64,000 nucleotides of DNA from Aliamphritea hakodatensis (GCF_024347195.1 NZ_AP025281.1:3286001-3350000); one strand, 5' to 3'. Shown: positions 53,839 to 63,597, numbered from the stretch's first letter. Translations and numbers: made by a program. The notes: generated by a model from the sequence alone, not told the origin.

Positions 53839-55395
53839 ATGCAAACACAATCCGGGCAACGTACATCCCGCCGCCGCGGTAACTCCCGCAGCGCCGGACG
53901 GGCCGCTCAGGCCATGCAGCAACTGCCGTGGCAACAGCTGCGAAATCCGTTAACCCCCGTTAAAGTCATCAGCGATGATCAGTTAGAAAGCATCCACCAC
54001 GCCTCGCTGGATATTCTTGAACAGGTGGGCATCAAAGTGCTGTTGCCTGAAGCCCGGGACATCATGCGCCAGGCAGGGGCGAAAACGTCTGCGGATTCTG
54101 AACAGGTATTTTTTGACCGGGAGATGATCGAATCCCTGATCGCCCTGGCCCCCTCAGAATTTACCCTGCACGCCCGTAACCCGGCTCACAACCTGCGCTT
54201 TGGCAGTAACTATGTGAACTTCGGCACCGTGGCCAGCGCCCCCAATGCCAGTTGCATGGACAAAGGCCGCCGGGCCGGTAACCGGCAGGACTATCAGGAC
54301 TTTCTGCGGCTGGCACAGCACTTCAATATTATTCATTTTCTCTCCGGGTACCCGGTGGAGCCGGTGGATGTGCATCCCGGTGTTCGTCATCTGGACTGTC
54401 TGGCCGATGCCGCCCGCCTCACCGACAAAGTCATGAACTGCTATTCACTGGGGGTCGAACGTAATCAGGACGCCATTGAAATCGCCCGGATCGCCCGGGG
54501 CATCAGCCATGAACAGCTGGATGCCGAACCCAGCCTGTTTACCATCATCAACACCAACTCACCCCTGTCACTGGATATACCCATGCTGCAGGGCATCATG
54601 GAAATGGCCAAACGCAATCAGGTGGTCGTCATCACGCCGTTCACCCTGGCCGGGGCCATGGCCCCGGTCACTCTCGCCGGCGCACTGGCACAACAAAATG
54701 CCGAAGCGCTGGCCGGGCTGTGTTTCGCCCAGATGATCCGCCCCGGGGCCCCGGTGGTCTACGGCGGTTTCACCTCTAATGTCGATATGAAATCCGGCTC
54801 GCCGGCCTTTGGTACTCCGGAATACATGCAGGCGGCGCAGATCGGTGGCCAGTTAGCCCGCCGCTACAACCTGCCTTACCGCAGCTCCAATGTGAATGCC
54901 GCCAACACCGTCGATGCTCAGGCGGGGATTGAATCCACCATGGCCCTGTGGGGCGCACTCGGCGGCGGCGTTAATTTACTCATGCACGGTGCCGGCTGGA
55001 TGGAAGGCGGTCTGTGTGCCTCCTTTGAAAAATTCGTGCTGGATGTAGACCTGCTGCAAATGATGGCCAGCTACCTGAAGCCCCCGGAAGTCAGTGACGC
55101 CAGTCTGGCGGTCAGCACCATTGCAGAAGTCGGCCCCGGCGGGCACTTCTTCGGCTGCGCCCATACCATGGAGCGCTACGAAAATGCCTTTTATGCCCCG
55201 CTGATTTCCGACTGGAGCAACTATGAAACCTGGGACGGTAAAGGCCGCCCCACCGCCTTCGAAAAAGCCAATCAGGTCTATAAAAAAGCACTGGCTGAGT
55301 ATCAGCAGCCGTTGCTTGATCCGGCTATTGATGAACAACTTGAAGCTTTCATCAGCCAGCGTAAAGCCGCCGGCGGTGTCGCCACCGACTTTTAA
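53839..55395 (+). CDS. Non-pyrrolysine MttB-family methyltransferase
   Basis: A 518-residue TIM-barrel protein of the trimethylamine methyltransferase family, uninterrupted by an amber codon, so it belongs to the branch lacking pyrrolysine that includes glycine betaine methyltransferase MtgB. Recognisable segments are SLDILEQVGIKVLLPEA, NFGTVASAPNA, NTNSPLSLDIPMLQGIMEMA in part and GGHFFGCAHTMERYENAFYAP in part (HTMERYENAFY). The family demethylates quaternary or tertiary amines and passes the methyl group to a corrinoid protein. None is encoded here. A basic N-terminal tail (RTSRRRGNSRSAGRAAQ) precedes the fold. It opens an operon of amine-demethylating flavoenzymes. Confidence 0.9.
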   Translation: MQTQSGQRTSRRRGNSRSAGRAAQAMQQLPWQQLRNPLTPVKVISDDQLESIHHASLDILEQVGIKVLLPEARDIMRQAGAKTSADSEQVFFDREMIESLIALAPSEFTLHARNPAHNLRFGSNYVNFGTVASAPNASCMDKGRRAGNRQDYQDFLRLAQHFNIIHFLSGYPVEPVDVHPGVRHLDCLADAARLTDKVMNCYSLGVERNQDAIEIARIARGISHEQLDAEPSLFTIINTNSPLSLDIPMLQGIMEMAKRNQVVVITPFTLAGAMAPVTLAGALAQQNAEALAGLCFAQMIRPGAPVVYGGFTSNVDMKSGSPAFGTPEYMQAAQIGGQLARRYNLPYRSSNVNAANTVDAQAGIESTMALWGALGGGVNLLMHGAGWMEGGLCASFEKFVLDVDLLQMMASYLKPPEVSDASLAVSTIAEVGPGGHFFGCAHTMERYENAFYAPLISDWSNYETWDGKGRPTAFEKANQVYKKALAEYQQPLLDPAIDEQLEAFISQRKAAGGVATDF

Positions 55396-55448
55396 CCCTG
55401 CCCCCCCGGCCAGCGCCGGACGCTAACAAAATAAGGATAAACAGCACT

Positions 55449-57866
55449 ATGAAATCTCATGTACAGGTTGCCGTCATCGGCGGTGGCGTTGTGGGTTGCA
55501 GCGTACTTTATCATCTGACCAAGCTGGGCTGGAAAGACGTCTGCCTGATCGAACGTTCCGAACTCACCGCCGGCTCCACCTGGCACGCGGCCGGGGGCAT
55601 GCACACCCTCAACAGCGACCCGAACGTCGCCAAGCTGCAAAACTACACCATCAACCTGTACAAAGAACTGGAAGAAATATCCGGCCAATCCTGCGGCATC
55701 CACATGAGTGGCGGCATCATGGTGGCCGATACCCCGGAACGGCTGGAATTCCTGAAAACCGCCCACGCCAAGGGTAAATATCTGGGGCTGGAAAGCGAAT
55801 TCATCGACATGGATGAAGTTAAGAAGCTGCACCCCCTGCTGGACACCAGCCACTTCTGCGGCGCGCTGTACGACCCGCTGGAAGGCCATGTTGATCCTTC
55901 CGGTGTCACCCATGCTTACGCCAAGGCGGCCCGCATCGGCGGCGCTGAAATCTATCGCCAGTGCCCGGTGGTGGACCTTAAACAGACCCCGGAAGGTCAC
56001 TGGGAAGTGGTCACCGAAAAAGGCACCATTCATGCCGAGCATGTAGTTAACTGCGGCGGTTTATGGGCCCGCGAAGTGGGCCGTATGGTGGGGCTGGAAC
56101 TGCCGATTCTCGCCATGGAACACCAGTATCTGATCACCGACACCATGCCTGAAGTGCAGGCACTGGATAAAGAACTGCCCCACTGCATCGACTTTGCCGG
56201 CGAAATGTATATGCGGCAGGAAGGTCAGGGGCTGGTTATGGGCACCTACGAACAGGCCTGTGTGGCATGGTCGGAACGGCAAACCCCGTGGCATTTTGGC
56301 CACGAACTGCTCAACCCGGATCTGGAACGTATATCCCCCAGCCTTGAAGTGGCCTTTGCCCACGTACCGGCGCTGGCGGAAGCCGGCATTAAACAAACCA
56401 TCAACGGCCCGTTCACCTTCGCCCCGGACGGCAACCCGCTGGTTGGTCCGGTCCGCGGCCTGAAAAATTTCTGGGTGGCCTGTGGCGTTATGGCTGGCTT
56501 CAGTCAGGGCGGCGGTGTCGGTCTGGCCCTGTCTAACTGGATGGTCCACGGCGATCCCGGCAGTGATATTTTCGCCATGGACGTGGCCCGCTACGGCGAC
56601 TGGGCCACCATGGCCTACACCAACACCAAGGTGAAAGAAAACTATCAGCGCCGTTTCCGGATAAGCTATCCGAACGAAGAATTGCCCGCAGCCCGCCCCC
56701 ACCGTACCACTGCCATCTATGATCTGCTGAAAGACCAAAATGCCGTATTCGGCACCAGTTACGGGCTGGAACACGCCCTGTGGTTTGCTGCCGAAGGGCA
56801 AACACCGGAAGAAATTCCCAGCTTCCGCCGCTCCAACGCCTTTGAACAGGTGGCTGCGGAATGCCATGCCGTGCGTAATCAGGTGGGCCTGCTGGAAATA
56901 TCCAACTTCGCCAAATACCGCATCAGCGGCACCGGCGCAGCGGCCTGGCTGGATAAGCTGCTGGCCAACAGCCTGCCAGCCACCGGCAGAATGGTACTCG
57001 CCCCTATGCTTAACCGCTCAGGAAAACTGCTGGGGGACTTCACCGTTGCCCGCCTGAAAGAAGACGAGTTCTACATTTTCGGTTCCGGCACCGCCGAAGA
57101 ATTTCACATGCGCTGGTTTGAACAACAACTGGAAGGCGTTGCAGACGTTCAGCTGGAATGCCTGCGCACCCGTCTGACAGGCTTGTCCATCGCCGGCCCC
57201 CATGCCAAAGCCCTGCTCAGCAAACTGACCCACCATGGTCTGGATAACTTCAATTTCATGCGCTTTGCCGCTATGGATGTCGGCCATGCCCCGGCGCTGG
57301 TGGGCAGAATCAGCTTTACCGGCGAACAAGGTTATGAAATCTGGGTTGAGCCGGACTATTTACGGGCCGTGTATATGAGCCTGATAGAAGCCGGCGCAGA
57401 ATTTGGCCTGCGCCACTTCGGTGCCCGGGCACTGGACAGCCTGCGCCATGAAAAAGGCTTCGGCGGCTGGACCCGGGAATTCACGCCGGATTACCAACCT
57501 TATCAGGCCGGTATGGGCCGCTTCGTGAAACCGGCTAAAGGGGAATTTATCGGTCAGGCCGCAGCGGCCGAAAATGCCGGCCAGCAGGCCGATAAAGTGC
57601 TGATTCAACTGGCCATTGATGATCTGGGGGGCGATGCCGACGCCGTTGCCGACGAGCCGGTATTCTTCAATGATCAGGTGGTCGGCTGGGTGACATCCGG
57701 TGCCTATGGCCACTGCGTACAGATGAGCCTCGCACAGGCCTATGTGGACAGCAGCATTGCCACGGAAGACAACTTCACCGTTGAAATCCTCGGTAACATG
57801 CACCCGGCCAGCCGTCTGGCAGAGCCACCATATGACCCAAGCGGCAGCAAAATGCGGGGCGCTTAA
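55449..57866 (+). CDS. Dimethylglycine dehydrogenase-like flavoprotein
   Basis: An 805-residue protein: FAD-binding oxidoreductase domain (about 5-390) with VAVIGGGVVGCSVLYHL and STWHAAGG, where His46 matches the covalently flavinylated residue of dimethylglycine dehydrogenase, then a GcvT-like tetrahydrofolate domain (about 430-790). It should oxidise an N-methyl amino acid and hand the formaldehyde carbon to tetrahydrofolate. With the upstream methyltransferase and downstream sarcosine oxidase it probably takes dimethylglycine to sarcosine. Sarcosine or other N-methylated substrates remain possible. The next ATG is 1 bp after its stop. Confidence 0.9.
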   Translation: MKSHVQVAVIGGGVVGCSVLYHLTKLGWKDVCLIERSELTAGSTWHAAGGMHTLNSDPNVAKLQNYTINLYKELEEISGQSCGIHMSGGIMVADTPERLEFLKTAHAKGKYLGLESEFIDMDEVKKLHPLLDTSHFCGALYDPLEGHVDPSGVTHAYAKAARIGGAEIYRQCPVVDLKQTPEGHWEVVTEKGTIHAEHVVNCGGLWAREVGRMVGLELPILAMEHQYLITDTMPEVQALDKELPHCIDFAGEMYMRQEGQGLVMGTYEQACVAWSERQTPWHFGHELLNPDLERISPSLEVAFAHVPALAEAGIKQTINGPFTFAPDGNPLVGPVRGLKNFWVACGVMAGFSQGGGVGLALSNWMVHGDPGSDIFAMDVARYGDWATMAYTNTKVKENYQRRFRISYPNEELPAARPHRTTAIYDLLKDQNAVFGTSYGLEHALWFAAEGQTPEEIPSFRRSNAFEQVAAECHAVRNQVGLLEISNFAKYRISGTGAAAWLDKLLANSLPATGRMVLAPMLNRSGKLLGDFTVARLKEDEFYIFGSGTAEEFHMRWFEQQLEGVADVQLECLRTRLTGLSIAGPHAKALLSKLTHHGLDNFNFMRFAAMDVGHAPALVGRISFTGEQGYEIWVEPDYLRAVYMSLIEAGAEFGLRHFGARALDSLRHEKGFGGWTREFTPDYQPYQAGMGRFVKPAKGEFIGQAAAAENAGQQADKVLIQLAIDDLGGDADAVADEPVFFNDQVVGWVTSGAYGHCVQMSLAQAYVDSSIATEDNFTVEILGNMHPASRLAEPPYDPSGSKMRGA

Positions 57867-57867
57867 C

Positions 57868-59112
57868 ATGCAGCGTTATTCGCTCTTTAACCTGATTCGC
57901 CAGTCGCTTGGGTACCACCGGGGCTGGCAAAGTAACTGGCGTACCCCAACACCACAAGATCACTACGACATCATCATTGTCGGCGGCGGTGGCCACGGGC
58001 TGGCCACCGCCTACTATCTGGCGAAGAAGCATGGCATCAACCGGGTGGCGGTCATCGAAAAAGGCTGGCTGGGGGGCGGTAATACCGGCCGTAACACCAC
58101 CATTGTGCGCTCAAATTACCTGTACGATGAATCCTCTGCCCTGTTCGAACATGCCATGCAGCTCTGGGAAGGCCTGTCGCAGGAGTTGAACTACAACGTC
58201 ATGTTTTCCCAGCGGGGGCTGATGCATCTGGCCCACAACGAACATGACCTGCATGAAATCACCCGCCGCTGCCATGCCATCCGCATGAACGGTATCGACT
58301 CGGAACTGCTCACCCCGCAGCAAATAAAACAGCGGGTACCCATGATCAACCTCAACGCCCGTTTTCCGGTACTGGGCGCGCTGTATCAGGGCCGTGCCGG
58401 CACCGCCCGGCACGATGCCGTCGCCTGGGGCTATGCCCGGGGCGCTGACGCACTGGGGGTGGATATCATTCAGAACTGCGAAGTGCAGGGCTTTGAGATT
58501 CAGAACAACGAAGTCCGTGGCGTGCATACCTCTCAGGGGCTGATACGCGCCGATAAAGTTGGCTGTGTGGCCGCCGGCAATTCCAGCGTACTGGCGGCAC
58601 AGGCCGGGCTGAAACTGCCACTGGAATCCGCCACCCTGCAGGCCTTTGTGTCGGAACCGCTCAAGCCCATGCTCGATTCGGTGGTTACCTCCAACACGGT
58701 GCACTGCTATGTCAGCCAGTCGGATAAAGGCGAACTGGTTATCGGCGGCTCGTCCGACCCGTACAACAGCTACTCCCAACGGGGCGGCTTCGACCAGATC
58801 GAACACGTGGTCGGCCCCATGGCCGAGCTGTACCCGATCATCAGCCGCCTGAAAATGATGCGTCAGTGGGGCGGTACCGTCGACCTGGCACCGGACCGTT
58901 CCCCCATTCTCGGGGAATCCTCTATACGCAATCTGTACTTCAACTGTGGCTGGGGCACCGGCGGCTTTAAAGCCACCCCTGGCTCCGGAGATCTGTTCGC
59001 CGATTCGCTGGCCAACGGCCGGATGCATCCGATCCTCAAACCGTTCGGGCTGGAACGTTTTGCCAGCGGCGAACTGATCGACGAAGGCGCTGCCGCCGGC
59101 GTTGCCCACTAA
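57868..59112 (+). CDS. soxB: Sarcosine oxidase beta subunit
   Basis: A 414-residue flavoprotein. DIIIVGGGGHGLATAYYLA binds FAD, and GTARHDAVAWGYARG includes His182, matching the His that carries covalent FMN in heterotetrameric sarcosine oxidase. It oxidises sarcosine to glycine at the FAD and shuttles electrons to FMN and oxygen. The start at 57868 gives the standard SoxB N-terminus (MQRYSLFNLIRQSLGYHRGW), 1 bp after the preceding stop. Confidence 0.96.
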   Translation: MQRYSLFNLIRQSLGYHRGWQSNWRTPTPQDHYDIIIVGGGGHGLATAYYLAKKHGINRVAVIEKGWLGGGNTGRNTTIVRSNYLYDESSALFEHAMQLWEGLSQELNYNVMFSQRGLMHLAHNEHDLHEITRRCHAIRMNGIDSELLTPQQIKQRVPMINLNARFPVLGALYQGRAGTARHDAVAWGYARGADALGVDIIQNCEVQGFEIQNNEVRGVHTSQGLIRADKVGCVAAGNSSVLAAQAGLKLPLESATLQAFVSEPLKPMLDSVVTSNTVHCYVSQSDKGELVIGGSSDPYNSYSQRGGFDQIEHVVGPMAELYPIISRLKMMRQWGGTVDLAPDRSPILGESSIRNLYFNCGWGTGGFKATPGSGDLFADSLANGRMHPILKPFGLERFASGELIDEGAAAGVAH

Positions 59113-59133
59113 CTGACTTTACGGGACACAAGC

Positions 59134-59415
59134 ATGCTTTTAATCGAATGCCCCTGGTGCGGCCAGTGTGAACAAAGCGAATTTCAGTACGGCGGTGAAG
59201 CCCATCTGAGCCGGGCAACAGCAGACAGTAATGACGCAGAACTCGCTGCCTTTCTGTTCCTGCGCAGTAATTTCCGGGGGGATACCGCCGAACGCTGGTT
59301 CCACGCCGCCGGATGCCGGCGCTGGTTTAACGCCCGGCGTAACACCGTCGACGACCGCTTTATCTGTACCTATAAACCCGGCCACAGCGCCCCACAGGAC
59401 ACCACCGATGCCTGA
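59134..59415 (+). CDS. soxD: Sarcosine oxidase delta subunit
   Basis: A 93-residue zinc-binding subunit. Cys6 and Cys9 (CPWCG) with His57 and Cys61 (FHAAGCRRWF) form the expected zinc site. RDNTVDDRF-type ending appears as RRNTVDDRF. It is structural in the SoxBDAG complex. Its end overlaps the soxA start by 8 bp. Confidence 0.94.
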   Translation: MLLIECPWCGQCEQSEFQYGGEAHLSRATADSNDAELAAFLFLRSNFRGDTAERWFHAAGCRRWFNARRNTVDDRFICTYKPGHSAPQDTTDA

Positions 59416-62400
59416 ATCTGCCAACCGCACCGGTCACGCGCTACCACCCGGTGCCAACACCCTACGTTTTCGCTTTAACGGCACAACCTATACCGGCCTG
59501 CAGGGAGACACCCTCGCCTCCGCCCTGCTGGCCAACGGAATTCACTTTGTGGGCCGCAGTTTTAAATACCACCGCCCCCGGGGAATATTCAGCGCCGGCA
59601 GTGAAGAGCCTAATGCCATCGTGGAAATCGGCACCGGCGGCTATGCCGAACCTAACGTACGGGCCACTGAGGTTGAACTCTTTGACGGCCTCGAAGCCCG
59701 CAGCCAGAACTGCTGGCCCTCCCTGGATTTTGACATGCTGGGCATCAACAGCCTGATCAGCCGCTTTATTCCGGCCGGCTTCTATTACAAAACCTTTATG
59801 TGGCCCCGCAGCTTCTGGCTGAAGTACGAACACTTTATCCGCCAGAGTGCCGGCATGGGAGAATGCCCTAAAGAAGCGGATGCCGAACACTACGAAAAGC
59901 ACCACCGCCACTGCGATGTGCTCATCGCCGGTGCCGGCCCCGCCGGGCTGGCAGCCGCCCTCACCGCCGGACGCAGCGGTGCCCGGGTCATTCTCGTGGA
60001 CGAACATCCCTACACCGGCGGCCAGCTCAACGACCGCCGCAACAGCCCGGCCACCGAAAGCTGGCTGCAGCAGGTCACCACTGAACTGGCAATGCTGCCG
60101 AACGTCCGCCTGATGCTGCGCACCACCCTCAGCGGCTATTACGATCACAACTTCTGCACCCTGCTGGAAAAAGTCAGCGATCACCTTCCCCCGGCTGAAC
60201 GGCAGGACTGCCGCCAACGGCTTTGGAAGGTCCGCGCCAAACAGGTCATCATCGCCAGCGGTGCGTTCGAACGGCCGCTGGTGTTTGCCGATAACGACCG
60301 CCCCGGCATCATGCTCGCCAGCGCGGTCCGCAGCTACATAAACCGCTACGGCGTATTACCGGCACAGCAACTCTGTGTATTCACCAATAATGACTCCGCC
60401 TACCAGACGGCGCTGGATGCACAATCCGCCGGTGCACAGGTTCAGATCATCGACCTGCGCCCGCAGCCAGACACCCTGCCCGCAGACAGCCTGCCCGGCC
60501 TGACTCAGGCAGCGGGCATCAGCATTCACTGGAACAGCGCCATCACTGCTGTGCACGGCAAAACGCAGGTAAAAGCGGTCACGGTTCACCAACTCAGTAA
60601 TGACGCCAGCAAGATTCAGGGGCCGGCGTTAAAGCTGGACTGCCAGTGCATTGCAGCTTCCGGCGGCTGGACGCCGAACGTCAGCCTGTTCAGCCAGGCG
60701 CGGGGCAAGCTGCGGTTCGATGAAGCACAACAACACTTCGTGCCCGACAGCGGTGTCGCCATTAACCCCAACATAAGCGCCGGTGCCTGTAATGGCCGCT
60801 TCGACCTGCCAGGTTGCATCAGCCAAGGGGAAGATGCTGCCCGGCAGGCACTGGACGCCCTGCAGATCAGCAACCGCAAGCAGCCGGTTGCAGCACCGCC
60901 GGCAGACCCGGAAGACCAGCCCGTGCAGCTTGCCCCCCGTACCCTGTGGGCCGTCCCCTGTGATCACGCCATCGGTGAAGGGCCAAAGAAACATTTCCAC
61001 GAGCTGCAGAACGATTCCACCGCGGCAGATATAGCACTGGCCGCCCGGGAAGGCTTTCATTCGGTGGAGCATCTGAAACGTTACACCACCACCGGCATGG
61101 GCACCGATCAGGGCAAAACCTCTAACGTAAACGCGCTGGCGCTGATGGCCGAATACCGCCGCCTGCCCATCGCCGCAGTCGGCACCACCCGGTTTCGCCA
61201 GCCCTATACCCCGGTGACCTTCGGGGCGATCGCCGGTAAAGACCTGCAAAACCTGTTTGCTCCCAAGCGCCACACCAGCATTCAGCCATGGCACGACCGG
61301 CACGGAGCCGTCATGGAAGATGCCGGCGGCTGGCGGCGGCCCCGCTACTATCAGCAACACCCCGGTGAAAGCATGCACGACGCCGTGCAGCGGGAATGTG
61401 CACAAGTGCGCAAAACCGCCGGCATGGTGGACGCCTCCACCCTGGGCAAAATTGATATTCAGGGGAAGGATGCCGCCGAATTTCTCGAACGGATCTACAC
61501 CAACCGCTGGCACAATCTGGCGGTTGGCCAGTGTCGCTATGGCCTGATGCTCAATGAACAGGGCATGGTCATCGACGACGGTGTCACCAGCCGGATCGGC
61601 GAGCACCACTACCATATGACAACCACCACCGGCGGTGCGGCCCGGGTCTATCAGCTGCTGGAAGATTACCGCCAGACAGAATGGCCGGAACTGGATGTGT
61701 ATCTCACCTCGGTCACTGAACAGTGGAGCGTGATCAGCCTGAGCGGCCCCCGGGCCGAGGCCATCCTTCAGCCCCTGACAGGTCAGCCGGTGAACGCAGC
61801 CGCCTTCCCGGAAATGAGCTGGCAGGCCATGGACATTGCCGGCGTACCGGCTCGGGTCTTCCGTATCAGTTTCAGTGGCGAAGCCGGCTATGAAATCAAC
61901 GTTCCGGCCCGCTATGGCCAGTACATCTGGGAACAGATCTGGCAACAGGGGCAGGCCTTCGGCTGTGTCGCCTACGGCACAGAAAGCATCCATCTGTTAC
62001 GGGCGGAAATGGGCTTTATTATCGTCGGGCAGGACAGCGACGGCACCCACACCCCGCAGGATTTAGGCATGCAGTGGATCGTCGCCAGCGACAAAGCCGA
62101 CTTTGTCGGTAAGCGCGGGCTGCAACGTAGTGTGTTCAGCCAGAAAGACCGCAAGCAACTTGTCGGCCTTATCCCAACGGATAGCAGTAAAACCCTGCCA
62201 GAAGGCGCTCAGGTGGTGTTACCCGGCGCAGTTCAGGGTAAAGACAAAGGCATCGGCCATGTCACCTCTGCCTACTTCAGCCCGGCACTGCACTCCGGCT
62301 TTGCCATGGCCATGGTGGCCGGTGGCAGACAACGTAAAGGCGAAACACTGGAAGTGATGTTACTCAACGGCGAGCGCATTCCGGTAACTGTTACCGGCAC

Positions 62401-62449
62401 CCGTTTTCTGGAAACACTGCAACAGACTGAACAACAGGAGGCCTCATGA
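59408..62449 (+). CDS. soxA: Sarcosine oxidase alpha subunit
   Basis: About 1013 residues from ATG 59408; the frame is open further upstream but that part lies over soxD. Order: a ferredoxin-like N-terminal domain (about 18-100, FKYHRPRGIFSAG), NAD/FAD-binding region (DVLIAGAGPAGLAAALTAGRS), central disulfide-reductase-like part, and C-terminal GcvT-like tetrahydrofolate domain (about 620-1000). It carries NAD+ and passes the methyl carbon to tetrahydrofolate as 5,10-methylene-THF. Ends with an ATGA overlap to soxG. Confidence 0.96.
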   Translation: MPESANRTGHALPPGANTLRFRFNGTTYTGLQGDTLASALLANGIHFVGRSFKYHRPRGIFSAGSEEPNAIVEIGTGGYAEPNVRATEVELFDGLEARSQNCWPSLDFDMLGINSLISRFIPAGFYYKTFMWPRSFWLKYEHFIRQSAGMGECPKEADAEHYEKHHRHCDVLIAGAGPAGLAAALTAGRSGARVILVDEHPYTGGQLNDRRNSPATESWLQQVTTELAMLPNVRLMLRTTLSGYYDHNFCTLLEKVSDHLPPAERQDCRQRLWKVRAKQVIIASGAFERPLVFADNDRPGIMLASAVRSYINRYGVLPAQQLCVFTNNDSAYQTALDAQSAGAQVQIIDLRPQPDTLPADSLPGLTQAAGISIHWNSAITAVHGKTQVKAVTVHQLSNDASKIQGPALKLDCQCIAASGGWTPNVSLFSQARGKLRFDEAQQHFVPDSGVAINPNISAGACNGRFDLPGCISQGEDAARQALDALQISNRKQPVAAPPADPEDQPVQLAPRTLWAVPCDHAIGEGPKKHFHELQNDSTAADIALAAREGFHSVEHLKRYTTTGMGTDQGKTSNVNALALMAEYRRLPIAAVGTTRFRQPYTPVTFGAIAGKDLQNLFAPKRHTSIQPWHDRHGAVMEDAGGWRRPRYYQQHPGESMHDAVQRECAQVRKTAGMVDASTLGKIDIQGKDAAEFLERIYTNRWHNLAVGQCRYGLMLNEQGMVIDDGVTSRIGEHHYHMTTTTGGAARVYQLLEDYRQTEWPELDVYLTSVTEQWSVISLSGPRAEAILQPLTGQPVNAAAFPEMSWQAMDIAGVPARVFRISFSGEAGYEINVPARYGQYIWEQIWQQGQAFGCVAYGTESIHLLRAEMGFIIVGQDSDGTHTPQDLGMQWIVASDKADFVGKRGLQRSVFSQKDRKQLVGLIPTDSSKTLPEGAQVVLPGAVQGKDKGIGHVTSAYFSPALHSGFAMAMVAGGRQRKGETLEVMLLNGERIPVTVTGTRFLETLQQTEQQEAS

Positions 62450-62982
62450 ACGCCGTCGATCATACCCTGCCCCGGGCCTGCTTCCCCCTGCAGGATAAAG
62501 CCCCGTTACACTGCCAGTCGGTCAGCCTGCAGCCACTGCCTCACTGTGGAAAACTGATTCTGCGGGGGAATTTCTCTGCACTTGCAGATCAGCCCGCCCC
62601 CCGCGGTTTTATCAGCGGCCCGCAAAGCAGCCAGCTCTACTGGCTCGGTCCGGACGAGCTACTGGTCACTGCAGATGAAGACAATCTGCCAGCGCTGCAA
62701 CAGCAGTTTGCGGATTATATTCAGACCGACGTAAGCGATTACTATCAGCAGCTCTGGCTGGCCGATGCCTCTGATCAGCATTCACCGGCACTGAGGCATA
62801 TACTCAGCCAGCTGTTTCATCTGGATTTTGATCAGTTTATGCCGGGGGATTGTCAGCAAACCCAGTGCGGGCAGGCCGGCGTGCTGATCGCCCGGCAGGA
62901 GGATGGATATCTGATCCAGTACCGGATCAGTTATGCGGAGTATTTATGGGAATATTTTGAACGACTAATGCAGGCTACATAG
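62446..62982 (+). CDS. soxG: Sarcosine oxidase gamma subunit
   Basis: A 178-residue subunit. GPDELLVTADEDN, VSDYYQQLWLADAS and MPGDCQQTQCGQAGVLIARQ fit SoxG, the GcvT-like small subunit that completes the heterotetramer. It starts within the end of soxA and ends in a hairpin that includes its own stop codon. No glyA, folD or purU gene follows, unlike many sox operons. Confidence 0.92.
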   Translation: MNAVDHTLPRACFPLQDKAPLHCQSVSLQPLPHCGKLILRGNFSALADQPAPRGFISGPQSSQLYWLGPDELLVTADEDNLPALQQQFADYIQTDVSDYYQQLWLADASDQHSPALRHILSQLFHLDFDQFMPGDCQQTQCGQAGVLIARQEDGYLIQYRISYAEYLWEYFERLMQAT

Positions 62983-62990
62983 CCTGCATT
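62967..62990 (+). terminator. Hairpin overlapping the soxG stop
   Basis: AATGCAGGCT, loop ACAT, AGCCTGCATT: a perfect 10-bp stem containing the soxG TAG, followed by CATTGTTTTATTG. It probably terminates or stabilises the mttB-sox message. Confidence 0.75.
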
Positions 62991-63058
62991 CATTGTTTTA
63001 TTGTGCGTTGAGTCGGGGTTTTGGTGCGCTGATTTATTGACGTGTTGGCGGACAGTCT

Positions 63059-63120
63059 GATGATCTGTTTCGACTTCGTCGTTTCAAGGCCTTGACTCGA
63101 CGAAGTCGAACAAGATCATC
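63059..63120. repeat. 62-bp near-palindrome between convergent genes
   Basis: Arms 63059-63081 and 63098-63120 are complementary at 21 of 23 positions, and the spacer itself contains TCAAGGCCTTGA, so the whole 62 bp is nearly self-complementary (27 of 31 pairs). The arms carry TTCGACTTCGTCG. There is no T-run. It looks like a repeated palindromic element or a strong bidirectional stop between soxG and yqaA. Confidence 0.7.
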
Positions 63121-63174
63121 ACAACTCAAAACACTGCACATGAATCAGAGACACACCCAAAGCAAAAACCTAAC

Positions 63175-63597
63175 CTACGACACTACCCAGAAAACCACCC
63201 AGTAGCGGGCCAGCTTGCCCAGAAAGATAAGCACAACAGATAACAGCACCGGCAGTTTCAGCCAGCCGGCCAGCAGGCACAGCGGATCACCTATCACCGG
63301 CACCCACGACAGCAACAGGCTCCAGGCTCCGTATCGCTGCACGTACTTCATGGCCCGCTGGTATTTTTTACTGTCGGCTTTGAACGGGTTAACGATCCAC
63401 CAGCCAAGCGCGAAGGTCACGCTGCCGCCCAGGCCATTGCCCAGGGTTGCCACCAGTAACAGCAACCACACCGGGTAGGTGGCGGTATTCACCAGATAAC
63501 CCAGCACCACTTCCGAGCCGCCGGGTAATAAAGTTGAGGAGATAAAACTGCTGGCAAACAGCCCCCACAGATCGAGGCTGTCGATCAAGGAGGTCAC
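63175..63597 (-). CDS. YqaA/DedA-like inner-membrane protein
   Basis: A 140-residue protein with four or so hydrophobic segments. FISSTLLPGGSEVVLGYL and LLSWVPVIGDPLCLLAGWLKLP match the YqaA branch of the DedA/SNARE-associated superfamily, with its proline-glycine and glycine-aspartate-proline re-entrant loops. DedA relatives flip lipids such as undecaprenyl phosphate; YqaA function is not established. Its ATG overlaps the stop of the upstream RecQ-type gene by four bases, implying coupled translation. Confidence 0.88.
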   Translation of the reverse strand: MTSLIDSLDLWGLFASSFISSTLLPGGSEVVLGYLVNTATYPVWLLLLVATLGNGLGGSVTFALGWWIVNPFKADSKKYQRAMKYVQRYGAWSLLLSWVPVIGDPLCLLAGWLKLPVLLSVVLIFLGKLARYWVVFWVVS

